Origin: Staphylococcus ratti
GTDB taxonomy: Bacteria > Bacillota > Bacilli > Staphylococcales > Staphylococcaceae
Assembly (NCBI RefSeq): GCF_020883535.1
Contig: NZ_CP086654.1
Coordinates: 930,001-994,000 of the forward strand
Direction: 5' to 3'
DNA length: 64,000 nucleotides
Of the stretch, positions 17,610-24,819 are shown piece after piece. The notes below the pieces were generated by a model. That model saw only the letters and a program-made list of their open reading frames with translations. It did no database searches and was not told the DNA's origin. The translations under genes and the position numbers were made by a program. Positions within the stretch are counted from its first letter, which is position 1. Each line of letters opens with the position of its first letter.

Positions 17610-18263
17610 ATGGATGTGGAGAAGTTGCGTTGTGAAACTAGAATTATTTATAAAAATCCGAAGTATCGGATTATTAAATATCAGAATGAGTATTTAATGG
17701 TTGATCTTGTGAGTACGTGGTTAGCTTTTTTCTTGCCGATGATTAATTGGTTGATACCCAAGAAGTATGCCAAAATTAGTCAAGAAGAGTTTGAAAAATT
17801 AACCCTTGTACAACCTACTAAAAACAAAATTTTTTGGCCGTCAATGGCAGGAGCGACAATGGGTTCATTCACTCTTAGAAAATATGGACATTTGTTAGAT
17901 ATTCAATTAGAAAAAAATTTAGTAATTACGATATGTGCTATCACGTTTCTCGGTATTTTAATCTTTTGTTTCTATTTAAACAAAAGGCTGACAATAGATT
18001 ATTTTAAAGCACGCACGAAGCATAAAGGTAAAATAATGTTATTTCCTAATTTTAAACATATTTGCTTGCTTTTATTCGCATATATCTTTTCTGTATGTTT
18101 CTCATTTCTTTTTTTATCGATGCTTGTAGGAATGAAATCCCAAAATATAATCGTGTATATTTGTTGGTCAATATTAACGCTATTCTTTTTTTTAGCAAAT
18201 ATGTCTTCAATTGGGAATGAAAAGGTGTATGTCATCTCTAAAATAAAGGAGGTGGAAAAATGA
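17610..18263 (+). CDS. DUF443 TsaI-like immunity membrane protein, copy 4
   Basis: A 217-residue paralogue starting MDVEKLRCETRI, 705 bases after copy 3. The first two thirds are near copies 1 and 3; the segment around YIFSVCFSFLFLSMLVGMKS is its own. It ends ...KEVEK slightly before the tails of the other copies, because its stop overlaps the ATG of the next gene by four bases (ATGA), so the two are coupled. It is the last copy, and no further toxin relic follows it. Confidence 0.83.
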   Translation: MDVEKLRCETRIIYKNPKYRIIKYQNEYLMVDLVSTWLAFFLPMINWLIPKKYAKISQEEFEKLTLVQPTKNKIFWPSMAGATMGSFTLRKYGHLLDIQLEKNLVITICAITFLGILIFCFYLNKRLTIDYFKARTKHKGKIMLFPNFKHICLLLFAYIFSVCFSFLFLSMLVGMKSQNIIVYICWSILTLFFFLANMSSIGNEKVYVISKIKEVEK

Positions 18264-18574
18264 TTACAATTGGTAGTATTATATATTTAAAAGGCGGATC
18301 CCAAAAAATGATGATATTGAATCGTGGTCCTATTTTAGAACAAGAAAATAAAAAAGTTATGTTTGATTATGCTGCTTGCAAATATCCTTTAGGATTGGTA
18401 GGCGAAGAGATTTTTTATTTTAATACTGAAAATATAGCACGTGTTGTCTTTGAAGGGTATTCAGATGAAGACGAAATCAGATTCCAAGAGTTATACCAAG
18501 ATATGTTAAAGAATTTAGATAATGATATTGTGCGAGGCGAAGTAACATCAGATGATTTGAATTTGAAATCATAA
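18260..18574 (+). CDS. DUF4176 domain protein (type VII toxin locus accessory)
   Basis: A 104-residue soluble protein. The pattern ITIGSIIYLKGGSQKMMILNR, then FDYAACKYPLGL and FEGYSDEDEIRFQ, fits DUF4176, a family regularly encoded in LXG loci of Firmicutes. Its role is not settled; a chaperone-like or regulatory part in toxin handling has been suggested from context. It overlaps the stop of immunity copy 4 by four bases and ends the island, before a terminator. Confidence 0.8.
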   Translation: MITIGSIIYLKGGSQKMMILNRGPILEQENKKVMFDYAACKYPLGLVGEEIFYFNTENIARVVFEGYSDEDEIRFQELYQDMLKNLDNDIVRGEVTSDDLNLKS

Positions 18575-18647
18575 AGAGATGAGACCACTATGTTATTTGC
18601 ACAATTTTCACTAGTGAAAAAGTAAGCCACTTATAGAAACATAAATA

Positions 18648-18694
18648 AGACCCAAACACTTCGAATTATCACGAAGGTTTGAGTCTCTTTTTTT
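18648..18694 (+). terminator. Terminator at the end of the LXG locus
   Basis: AGACCCAAAC-ACTTCG pairs with CGAAG-GTTTGAGTCT (one mismatch, one bulge), followed by TTTTTTT. Confidence 0.85.
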
Positions 18695-18725
18695 AATCAA
18701 TTCAGTTGCGAAACGGGAGGAAATC

Positions 18726-19181
18726 ATGCGCAAGTATTCAATTAAATCGAGTATTGAGAAGCAATTATGGTTTTTAAGTAAAAGAGAAAAAGTATTATTA
18801 CAGCAACAACTTAGCGCATTGGAAGATGCAACGTTTAAAGCACATTACGTATCAAAAAATCATTTTGTCATTACTTTTTTAAAGCAACATGTATTTAATC
18901 AACGGCCGAAATCACAATTACATCTAGTAACCACATTAGTAGGTTTAATGGTGATGAACGTTTTACTTTTAGGTGCGTTTATTACTGGGTTATTGTTATC
19001 ATTAACATCAATGAAGCACTTACTATCATCTTCATCAACGTTAGATACATCCTATGTTGTTATGATTTTGGTGGCGAGCTTGTTCGTAGGATTGGGTGCG
19101 TTATTACTTATGAAGCCTACGAACGCTTGGCTTACGAAGCGACTTTTAGATTATAAGCTAAACAGAGTCGCCCATAAGTAG
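18726..19181 (+). CDS. Membrane protein of unknown function
   Basis: A 151-residue protein: a basic, amphipathic N-terminal half (MRKYSIKSSIEKQLWFLSKR, then a helix-rich stretch that may be a small helical-bundle domain) followed by two membrane helices (about residues 72-98 and 110-130) and a short basic tail. The ribosome site GGGAGG precedes the ATG. Its 3' end overlaps the end of the convergent ComK-like gene by 24 bases. A gene in this place, between the transaldolase-family gene and the sigS region, is also found in S. aureus. I do not recognise the family. Confidence 0.75.
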   Translation: MRKYSIKSSIEKQLWFLSKREKVLLQQQLSALEDATFKAHYVSKNHFVITFLKQHVFNQRPKSQLHLVTTLVGLMVMNVLLLGAFITGLLLSLTSMKHLLSSSSTLDTSYVVMILVASLFVGLGALLLMKPTNAWLTKRLLDYKLNRVAHK

Positions 19182-19592
19182 TTGAGTGAGAAGAATGCAT
19201 TCTTTCCATTTTTTAGAGCAGAATGTAATTGGAATATCTACAACTACGTGTTGATTGTTAGGGAAGAAGATACGTGTTTGGTTTTTAGATGAAACCATCC
19301 CGATAACTTGAGCCATATTAATATACATTTGATGAGGTGCGCGTTTCGCATAAAGCGGACATAACACGATTTGGGGAGTAACAAAAATAGGAATGAACTG
19401 CCCGATATTTAACAGCTCGCTTGACAAGTGTTGTTGTGTAGTTAAATCTTTATGATTCGTTTTTAGTAAATCATTCAAAAATTGGTACATACTTATTGAT
19501 GTATTAATTCTGAAGTTGGAAAATTGTATATCTAACTGGTGCGTCATTGTTTGTGATGTTTTAGCGTATAAAAGGGTATTAAAATGCTGCAT
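19158..19592 (-). CDS. comK2: ComK-family competence regulator (ComK2-like)
   Basis: A 144-residue protein with the ComK core: a conserved stretch IFVTPQIVLCPLYAKRAPHQMYINMAQV (about residues 68-95) and the late FFPNNQHVVVDIPITFCSKKW segment. ComK is the transcription activator of DNA uptake genes. It is shorter than B. subtilis ComK (192 residues), lacking much of both ends, like the second, shorter ComK of S. aureus. It lies 15 bases after the sigma factor gene on the same strand, so the two are probably an operon. Whether it binds DNA is unknown. Confidence 0.75.
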   Translation of the reverse strand: MQHFNTLLYAKTSQTMTHQLDIQFSNFRINTSISMYQFLNDLLKTNHKDLTTQQHLSSELLNIGQFIPIFVTPQIVLCPLYAKRAPHQMYINMAQVIGMVSSKNQTRIFFPNNQHVVVDIPITFCSKKWKECILLTQLLMGDSV

Positions 19593-19607
19593 ATGCTAGA
19601 ATCCTTT

Positions 19608-20075
19608 CTAAAGGTGTTGACTGAGGCTTTTTCTTAAAATGGCATAAGTAGTTTTTTTATAATTTTTAACAGTACTGAGAGCACAGTTCATCATTTGATG
19701 GATTTCTTTTTGGGTATAGCCGTTTAAATGAAGGGTAAGCCAGAGTTGTTGTTTCGGAGATAATAAATGTGAAATAAAAGATAGTTCTAGAGAAAGATAC
19801 GAAGAAGATGGCACTTTTTGTGGATGTGAGTCGATATCAAGCGTGTCCAATTTGGCGTATTCTCGTCTTAAAAGGTCTAAAAGATAAAAGTGAAGTTTTG
19901 TGCGGATATAAGGATGAAATTGCTTGGAACGTTTAGGGTCAAATTGTTGTTCTAATTCCCATAGACGAATTAATAACATTTGATAATACTCATCATAATT
20001 ATACTGAATAAAATATTTTTTGAGAAGAAAGTGAATGAATTTTTCATATTTTAAGTACAATGTGTCGAAATTCAT
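19608..20075 (-). CDS. sigS: Sigma-70 family factor, SigS type
   Basis: A 155-residue small sigma factor. Region 2 is visible at about residues 20-75 (YDEYYQMLLIRLWELEQQFDP, then FHPYIRTKLHFYLLDLLRR), and region 4 at about 100-150 ending in a helix-turn-helix (LNGYTQKEIHQMMNCALSTVKNYKK). Size and neighbours (ComK-like gene downstream, sagB nearby) match S. aureus sigS, which answers to envelope and DNA stress. No anti-sigma gene is adjacent. Ribosome site GGAGGC precedes the ATG. Confidence 0.82.
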   Translation of the reverse strand: MNFDTLYLKYEKFIHFLLKKYFIQYNYDEYYQMLLIRLWELEQQFDPKRSKQFHPYIRTKLHFYLLDLLRREYAKLDTLDIDSHPQKVPSSSYLSLELSFISHLLSPKQQLWLTLHLNGYTQKEIHQMMNCALSTVKNYKKTTYAILRKSLSQHL

Positions 20076-20264
20076 AGTAAGCCTCCTTTAATTTGTTGAC
20101 CGGTCAAATTATTTTTATCAGTTATTATTAATTGTGGCACGTGCATTTTTATGATATTTTTAGATTAAATTCAACGTAAAGACGTTAAAATGAGCAAATG
20201 AATGAATAAATGGGTGTTTTCAACGCAGGTTTGACATATTTTTATAAAAAAGGATGGAGAAAAT

Positions 20265-20489
20265 ATGGACTACGAACATTTAAATTTAGAACACTTTTTT
20301 GCGCGTAATGATGATTTAGACATTATTCGAGACCGTGCCGATTTTGTAATGATTAATAATATGACAAAAGAAATGATGTACCGTGAAGGTGTAACAGAAG
20401 GCACTATAGATTTAACAAGATATTATTATAAAAATCGTTCTCAAGCTGTAAGTTTTATTATGATGGATTATTCTCGTGAGAAAGAGTAA
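20265..20489 (+). CDS. Small conserved hypothetical protein
   Basis: A 74-residue soluble protein, rich in Asp, Tyr, Met and Arg, with no membrane helix: MDYEHLNLEHFFARNDDLDI then RADFVMINNMTKEMMYREGV and a basic Tyr-rich end. It starts behind AAGGATGG, divergent from sigS (189 bases between them), and has its own terminator. I do not recognise a family. Position next to sigS suggests but does not prove a link. Confidence 0.75.
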   Translation: MDYEHLNLEHFFARNDDLDIIRDRADFVMINNMTKEMMYREGVTEGTIDLTRYYYKNRSQAVSFIMMDYSREKE

Positions 20490-20520
20490 TGAATTTCTTT
20501 ACATATTCATTACTTTTTTT
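20485..20520 (+). terminator. Terminator after the small hypothetical gene
   Basis: AGTAATGAAT (20485-20494) pairs with ATTCATTACT (20504-20513), followed by TTTTTTT. The left arm covers the stop codon. Confidence 0.9.
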
Positions 20521-20646
20521 TTATGAATTCATGACAAGGTGCAACTTCAATTGTGTTCAGTCGGCTTTGGTGGTAAAATTTGTATTCAAGCGTGAATGTT
20601 TAATAGATATATTTCTATTGAAACAACATATTGAAGAGGTGTGTTT

Positions 20647-21513
20647 ATGAGAAAGCACAAAAAAGGTTCCATTATTTCTGTAGTGGTGTTACTCATCGTA
20701 ACTGCGATTGCAGGGTTTTTATTTTTTTCGATGATTAAAGATCAAATATTCTTTAAATCAGTAGAGCAAGTCGAACGTGTGGAAAGACTAGATGTCACAC
20801 TTGCTCAGGCGTCCAAAAAACAAATAGATAATTATACAAGCCAACAAGTTTCTAATAAAGATCATACAAATTGGCGTGATGCTTCAGCGACTGAAATTCG
20901 TGAGGCGATGGACAGTTCTGATTTTATGGATGATAAAAGACAGAAATATCAATTCTTAGATTTATCGAAATATCAAGGAATTGATGAGAATCGTATTAAA
21001 CGTATGTTAATTAACCATCCGACTTTACTCAATCATACGGAAGATTTTTTAGATGCTGCTAAAGCAAAACAAGTTAACGAAGTATATTTGATTTCACACG
21101 CATTGCTTGAAACGGGTTCTGTAGCTTCTGAACTATCAAAAGGTGTAGAAATTGATGGAAAAAAATATTACAACTTCTATGGTGTAGGTGCACTGGATGA
21201 AGATCCGATTAAAACAGGTGCTGCATATGCTAAGAAAAAAGGATGGGATACTCCAGAAAAAGCCATTTATGGAGGTGCGGAGTTTATCCACGATCATTAT
21301 TTAAAAAATCCTAAACAAAATACGCTTTATAGTATGAGATGGAATCCTAAAAATCCAGGAGAACATCAATATGCGACAGATATTAATTGGGCAAAAAGCA
21401 ATGCAACGATTATGGCTGACTTCTATAAAGATATGAAAACTGAAGGAAAATACTTTAATTGGTATGTATATAAAGACGATATCAAACATCGTGACGGCAA
21501 AAATCATGAATAA
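20647..21513 (+). CDS. sagB: Membrane-anchored glucosaminidase SagB
   Basis: A 288-residue glycoside hydrolase of the Flagellar_FlgJ-type (GH73-like) family. An N-terminal membrane helix (about residues 10-30) anchors it facing outwards. The catalytic domain (about 115-280) has the Glu in ISHALLETGSVASELSKG and the later NFYGVGALDEDP and YGGAEFIHDHYL stretches. In S. aureus SagB cuts new glycan strands to their final length and works with the membrane protein SpdC. ATG at 20647 follows GAGG at a good distance; the GTG at 20641 is too close. Own terminator follows. Confidence 0.93.
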   Translation: MRKHKKGSIISVVVLLIVTAIAGFLFFSMIKDQIFFKSVEQVERVERLDVTLAQASKKQIDNYTSQQVSNKDHTNWRDASATEIREAMDSSDFMDDKRQKYQFLDLSKYQGIDENRIKRMLINHPTLLNHTEDFLDAAKAKQVNEVYLISHALLETGSVASELSKGVEIDGKKYYNFYGVGALDEDPIKTGAAYAKKKGWDTPEKAIYGGAEFIHDHYLKNPKQNTLYSMRWNPKNPGEHQYATDINWAKSNATIMADFYKDMKTEGKYFNWYVYKDDIKHRDGKNHE

Positions 21514-21518
21514 ATAAT

Positions 21519-21556
21519 AAAACGACTTTCAAATTTATTTGAAAGTCGTTTTTTGA
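21519..21556. terminator. Bidirectional terminator after sagB
   Basis: AAAACGACTTTCAAA (21519-21533) pairs with TTTGAAAGTCGTTTT (21538-21552), a perfect 15-bp stem with A- and T-runs on both sides. It can also end the small reverse gene at 21566-21646. Confidence 0.92.
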
Positions 21557-21565
21557 TGAATTGTG

Positions 21566-21646
21566 TTACTCTGCATTGTTCTTTCGTCCAAAGAAGAAGA
21601 ACATTATGAAAGCAGTGATAAGTACTTTTAAAATACGTTTGAGCAA
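21566..21646 (-). CDS. Tiny membrane peptide gene (26 residues)
   Basis: A reverse ORF of 26 codons with TTG start at 21644-21646, preceded by a strong ribosome site (AAAGAGGTGA) at the right distance, and ended by TAA at 21566. The peptide starts with a basic stretch (LLKRILKV), continues with one hydrophobic helix (LITAFIMFFFFG) and ends with a charged tail (RKNNAE). The bidirectional sagB terminator lies ten bases beyond its stop. The combination of ribosome site, topology and terminator makes it a likely real gene; function unknown. Confidence 0.6.
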   Translation of the reverse strand: MLKRILKVLITAFIMFFFFGRKNNAE

Positions 21647-21707
21647 TATGCTCACCTCTTTAGTATTTAAGTAATGTCTGAGCTTATTTTAACATGAATG
21701 TGAACCT

Positions 21708-21733
21708 GTTAAAAAGTTAGAACGATAGGGAAT
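21708..21733 (+). promoter_or_regulatory. Possible sigma-B promoter before the FAD-binding protein gene
   Basis: GTTAAA, a 14-base spacer and GGGAAT resemble the sigma-B consensus with one mismatch in each box. The distance to the start codon (57 bases) is reasonable. Weaker than the sites at 1353, 42155 and 56050. Confidence 0.4.
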
Positions 21734-21789
21734 TATAAAGGGTGATTTAGGGTAGAAATAAGAGAACAGTTGGAGAAAGGGTGAATAAC

Positions 21790-23388
21790 ATGAAGGTAGC
21801 AATCATAGGGATGGGGACTGCAGGCGTTAGCGTATTAAGGCATTTAGTAAAGTTTAAGAAATTTAAAAAATTAGAAGTGGATGTATATGATAATGCACGA
21901 AATATGGGACAAGGGAAGCCGTTTCAAGATGATAGTGAAGATTTATTAACGAATGTTCCTGTTGATATGATTTCTTTAAATCAAGATAACCTTAATGAGT
22001 TTAAAGAATGGTATGAAGCACAACAACAATTTGATTATGGTAAAAATGTTGAATATTTGCCACGTTTTGTCTTTGGCCATTATATGAAAAGTCAATTAGA
22101 GACATTTAACAGTACTTATGAAAATCTCAACATTATTAATGAAGAAGTGACACATATGTACATAGAAGAAGCAAGCAACCAAATTCTTCTACAATCGATT
22201 AATGTGTGTACGGAAAATGACATTACTTCTTGTAAAAAATATGACTACGTTTTCTTAACTATTGGTACGATGAGTTATAATGATCCGTATCAACTTAAAG
22301 GTACAACAAATTATATTCAATCACCATACCCAGCCAATCGCACCCTTGAAGAAGTCCGAGAAGATGATGACATCGCCATTATAGGAAGCGGACTTGCAAG
22401 TTTAGATGTAATTCGATATATCGTCAATCATCATAAAAAGAAACCGATAGTAGTGGCAAGTCGTAGTGGTAAAATGCCTAGTGTACGTGGGGAAATGATA
22501 GAGATAACATTAAAGCATGTGACCCCTGAAAACTTTGATGACTTAAAGCAACGCCATATGGGGTTTGTACCGCTAGAAAATGCGATTGCTTTATTTAAAC
22601 AAGAATGTGAAGATTATCAAATTCCATTACAAAAATTACTGAAACGCAGAAAATATGACCCTATACGTGATTTGAATTATGATTTGAATCATCCTGAAGC
22701 AGTCGGAACATTGCAAAGTTTGTTAGAAGCAATTAAGGAAAATATGGATTGGATATGGAATAGCTTTAGTAGGGAAGATCAAGAGCGGTTCATTCATAAA
22801 TACCAAAGATATATAGTAGAAAATTCGAATCCTATGCCGCAAGAAACTGCTAAATTAGTAGTTAAAGAAATTAAAGATGGCAACATAAAAGTGCTTTCCG
22901 GACTAGAAAGTGTCCGCCATTATTACGGGAAATTTCGACTTGGATTTAAACAAAGTGATGAAGAAATCAAAGTGAATGTTGTCATTAATGCTACAGGATC
23001 TAAAAAGCATTTGGCTCAATTAGATGACGACGATGCATTATTGTTAGATATTGCAAATCGTCAAATCGTGCAACCGCACCCAATGGGGGGCATTCAAATA
23101 GTACCAACTACCAATGAAGTGATCAGTCCATTATATGGCACGTTAAACAATTTGAGAGCGATAGGTCAAACGACGAATGGTGTAAACTATCATCGAAATG
23201 GCGTACCTGCAATTGTGCAGCAAGCGGTACGATCAGTTGAAAATCTTTACGAAACGTTAAAAGCTTTGAAAACGTTAGAAAAAGAGCGTGACAAATCTGA
23301 AAAAACGAATAAAGATAAGTACAAAAAGAAAGATAAAGATAAAAAGAAAAAAGACAAGAAAAAGAAAAATAAGAAAAATAAAAAGTAA
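21790..23388 (+). CDS. FAD/NAD(P)-binding protein with a lysine-rich tail
   Basis: A 532-residue flavoprotein-like enzyme. It starts with a dinucleotide-binding fold (MKVAIIGMGTAGVSVLRHL) of the FAD_NAD_binding type (PF13454-like), has a second one near residue 195 (DDIAIIGSGLASLDVIRYI), and a late segment (GGIQIVPTTNEVISPLYGTLNNLRAIGQ) typical of such proteins. The last 40 residues are almost only Lys, Asp, Glu and Asn. The ATG at 21790 follows GAGAAAGGG; GTG at 21781 overlaps it. Substrate unknown. A terminator follows at 23446. Confidence 0.78.
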   Translation: MKVAIIGMGTAGVSVLRHLVKFKKFKKLEVDVYDNARNMGQGKPFQDDSEDLLTNVPVDMISLNQDNLNEFKEWYEAQQQFDYGKNVEYLPRFVFGHYMKSQLETFNSTYENLNIINEEVTHMYIEEASNQILLQSINVCTENDITSCKKYDYVFLTIGTMSYNDPYQLKGTTNYIQSPYPANRTLEEVREDDDIAIIGSGLASLDVIRYIVNHHKKKPIVVASRSGKMPSVRGEMIEITLKHVTPENFDDLKQRHMGFVPLENAIALFKQECEDYQIPLQKLLKRRKYDPIRDLNYDLNHPEAVGTLQSLLEAIKENMDWIWNSFSREDQERFIHKYQRYIVENSNPMPQETAKLVVKEIKDGNIKVLSGLESVRHYYGKFRLGFKQSDEEIKVNVVINATGSKKHLAQLDDDDALLLDIANRQIVQPHPMGGIQIVPTTNEVISPLYGTLNNLRAIGQTTNGVNYHRNGVPAIVQQAVRSVENLYETLKALKTLEKERDKSEKTNKDKYKKKDKDKKKKDKKKKNKKNKK

Positions 23389-23445
23389 TATCTCAATATA
23401 ACTATGTCAATTCTTTGTAAATTTAAAAAAGTTAAGCTAATATAG

Positions 23446-23485
23446 ACTCAAGTACTTATTTTAAAGTGCTTGAGTATCTTTTTAT
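23446..23485 (+). terminator. Terminator after the FAD-binding protein gene
   Basis: ACTCAAGTACTT (23446-23457) pairs with AGTGCTTGAGT (23465-23475, G-T pair included), followed by a T-rich stretch. Confidence 0.85.
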
Positions 23486-23504
23486 CTCAATAACAATTTC
23501 ATAA

Positions 23505-23637
23505 CGTATTCTTTCGGGGCTGGGTGAAATTCCCAACCGGCAGTAAAGCAAGCCTGCGACCCGTAGTTATTTAACTACGGCTGATCTAGTGAAAATCTAG
23601 AGCCGACAGTGAAAGTCTGGATGGGAGGAAGAATAAC
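23505..23637 (+). ncRNA. FMN riboswitch (RFN element) for the riboflavin operon
   Basis: TATTCTT (23507-23513) pairs with AAGAATA (23629-23635) to close the aptamer. The conserved core is visible: CGGGGCTGGGTGAAATTCCC, AACCGGCAGTAAAG, GCGACCCG, the variable hairpin CCGTAGTTATTTAACTACGG, TCTAGTGAAAATCTAGAGCCGACAGT and GTCTGGATGGGAGGA. FMN binding should stop expression of ribD and the genes after it. Confidence 0.96.
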
Positions 23638-23639
23638 GG

Positions 23640-23757
23640 TGACAAACATAAAATAGCATTTATTTTATGTTTATTTGCTGATGACTAAATAAGGCATGTA
23701 TGTCTTATTTATATTGATATAACCTCCACTCGAAGCGACAATCGGGTGGTTTTTTTT
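23640..23757 (+). promoter_or_regulatory. Expression platform and terminator between the FMN riboswitch and ribD
   Basis: Three hairpins follow the aptamer: AACATAAAAT with ATTTTATGTT (about 23647-23672), AAATAAG with CTTATTT (about 23686-23709) and a GC-rich one in which CCACTCGA (23728-23735) pairs with TCGGGTGG (about 23743-23750), followed by TTTTTTTT. The last is the intrinsic terminator that the riboswitch would control. Confidence 0.8.
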
Positions 23758-23768
23758 GAGGTGAAAGA

Positions 23769-24815
23769 TTGACGAATTATTTAGATAAAGCGATAACTTT
23801 AGCTGAAATGGTAGAAGGCCAAACGAGTTGCAACCCCCCAGTTGGCGCGATTATCGTTAAAGATGGTCGCATTATAGGTATGGGGGCACATTTAAAACAA
23901 GGTGAGCGCCATGCTGAAATTCAAGCAATTGATATGGCAGGTGCTGAACATGTCGAAGGTTCAACGATGTATGTTTCACTTGAGCCATGTTCACATTTTG
24001 GTAAAACACCCCCATGTGCAAAGCGAATTATAGAAACAGGGATTGCTCGCGTCATATATGCAGCGAGGGATGTCACTTTACCAGCTACAGGACATCGTAT
24101 GATGGAAGAAGCAGGTGTTAAAGTAGATTATCGACCGCATCCAAGAAGTGAGCGCCTGTATCAACCTTTTTTTGAAAGTAAAAAAAGTGAAACACCTATT
24201 GTGACAGTTAAAGTGAGCGCGAGTATAGATGGCAAACAAGCTACGGATCATAACGAAAGTCAATGGATTACAAATCCTGATGTCAAAACGGATGTTTTTC
24301 AACTCAGACATCATCATGATGCGATTATAACGGGCTCTGGCACGTTACATAGTGATAATCCAAGTTTGACTGTACGCCGAGAAAATGGTCATCATCCGAC
24401 GCGTGTCATACTTTCTCGAAGTGGGAAAATACAATGGGACGCTCAGTTGTTTCACGACCATCAAGCACCCATATTTATATATACAGAAAACGCACAACTT
24501 CAAACATCTCTTTCACATGTAGAAATTGTTTATCTTGAAAGGTGTGAAGTGAGTGCGATTTTAAAAGATTTATACCAAAAAGGGTTTGGACGTGTTCTTG
24601 TCGAAGCAGGTCCTAATGTAACCTCACAATTTTTATCATCTAATATGATAACCCATTTTATTTTATATTTAGCCCCGAAATTAATAGGTGGACAAGGTTT
24701 AAACCAGTTTTATCAAACTGATGAAATTAAGAAGTTAAACCACCTCCATCAATTTGAAATTGTTGAGACATCATTAATAGATACGAATGTGAAAATACAC
24801 ATGAAAAGGAAGTGA
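23769..24815 (+). CDS. ribD: Bifunctional riboflavin biosynthesis deaminase/reductase RibD
   Basis: A 348-residue two-domain enzyme. The N-terminal zinc deaminase (about 1-145) shows HAEIQAID and the PCSHFGKTPPCA zinc motif; the C-terminal reductase (about 146-348) shows VSASIDGK, TGSGTLHSDNPSLTVR and VEAGPNVTSQFL. It removes the amino group from the pyrimidine made by GTP cyclohydrolase II and then reduces the ribosyl side chain. TTG start at 23769 is five bases after GAGGTG; no ATG fits. First gene of the four-gene rib operon behind the FMN riboswitch. Confidence 0.96.
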   Translation: MTNYLDKAITLAEMVEGQTSCNPPVGAIIVKDGRIIGMGAHLKQGERHAEIQAIDMAGAEHVEGSTMYVSLEPCSHFGKTPPCAKRIIETGIARVIYAARDVTLPATGHRMMEEAGVKVDYRPHPRSERLYQPFFESKKSETPIVTVKVSASIDGKQATDHNESQWITNPDVKTDVFQLRHHHDAIITGSGTLHSDNPSLTVRRENGHHPTRVILSRSGKIQWDAQLFHDHQAPIFIYTENAQLQTSLSHVEIVYLERCEVSAILKDLYQKGFGRVLVEAGPNVTSQFLSSNMITHFILYLAPKLIGGQGLNQFYQTDEIKKLNHLHQFEIVETSLIDTNVKIHMKRK

Positions 24816-24819
24816 CAAC

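Larger units (their letters stand above)
15451..18263 (+). repeat. Tandem array of a ~707-bp unit: toxin 3' end plus DUF443 gene
   Basis: The four immunity genes start at 15504, 16197, 16905 and 17610 (spacing 693-708). Homology does not begin at the start codons but about 40-50 bases earlier. The toxin's last codons include TTGTCAAAAA and AATCCTAT..AATGG..GTGG; before copy 4 the DNA reads TTGTCAAAAA, then AATCCTATCAAATGGATGTGG. Translated in the toxin frame this gives NPIKWMW against the toxin end NPMEWAW. Copies 2 and 3 show the same relic (FIKWTW and YPIKWMW). The duplicated unit therefore spans the toxin end and the immunity gene. Confidence 0.85.
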
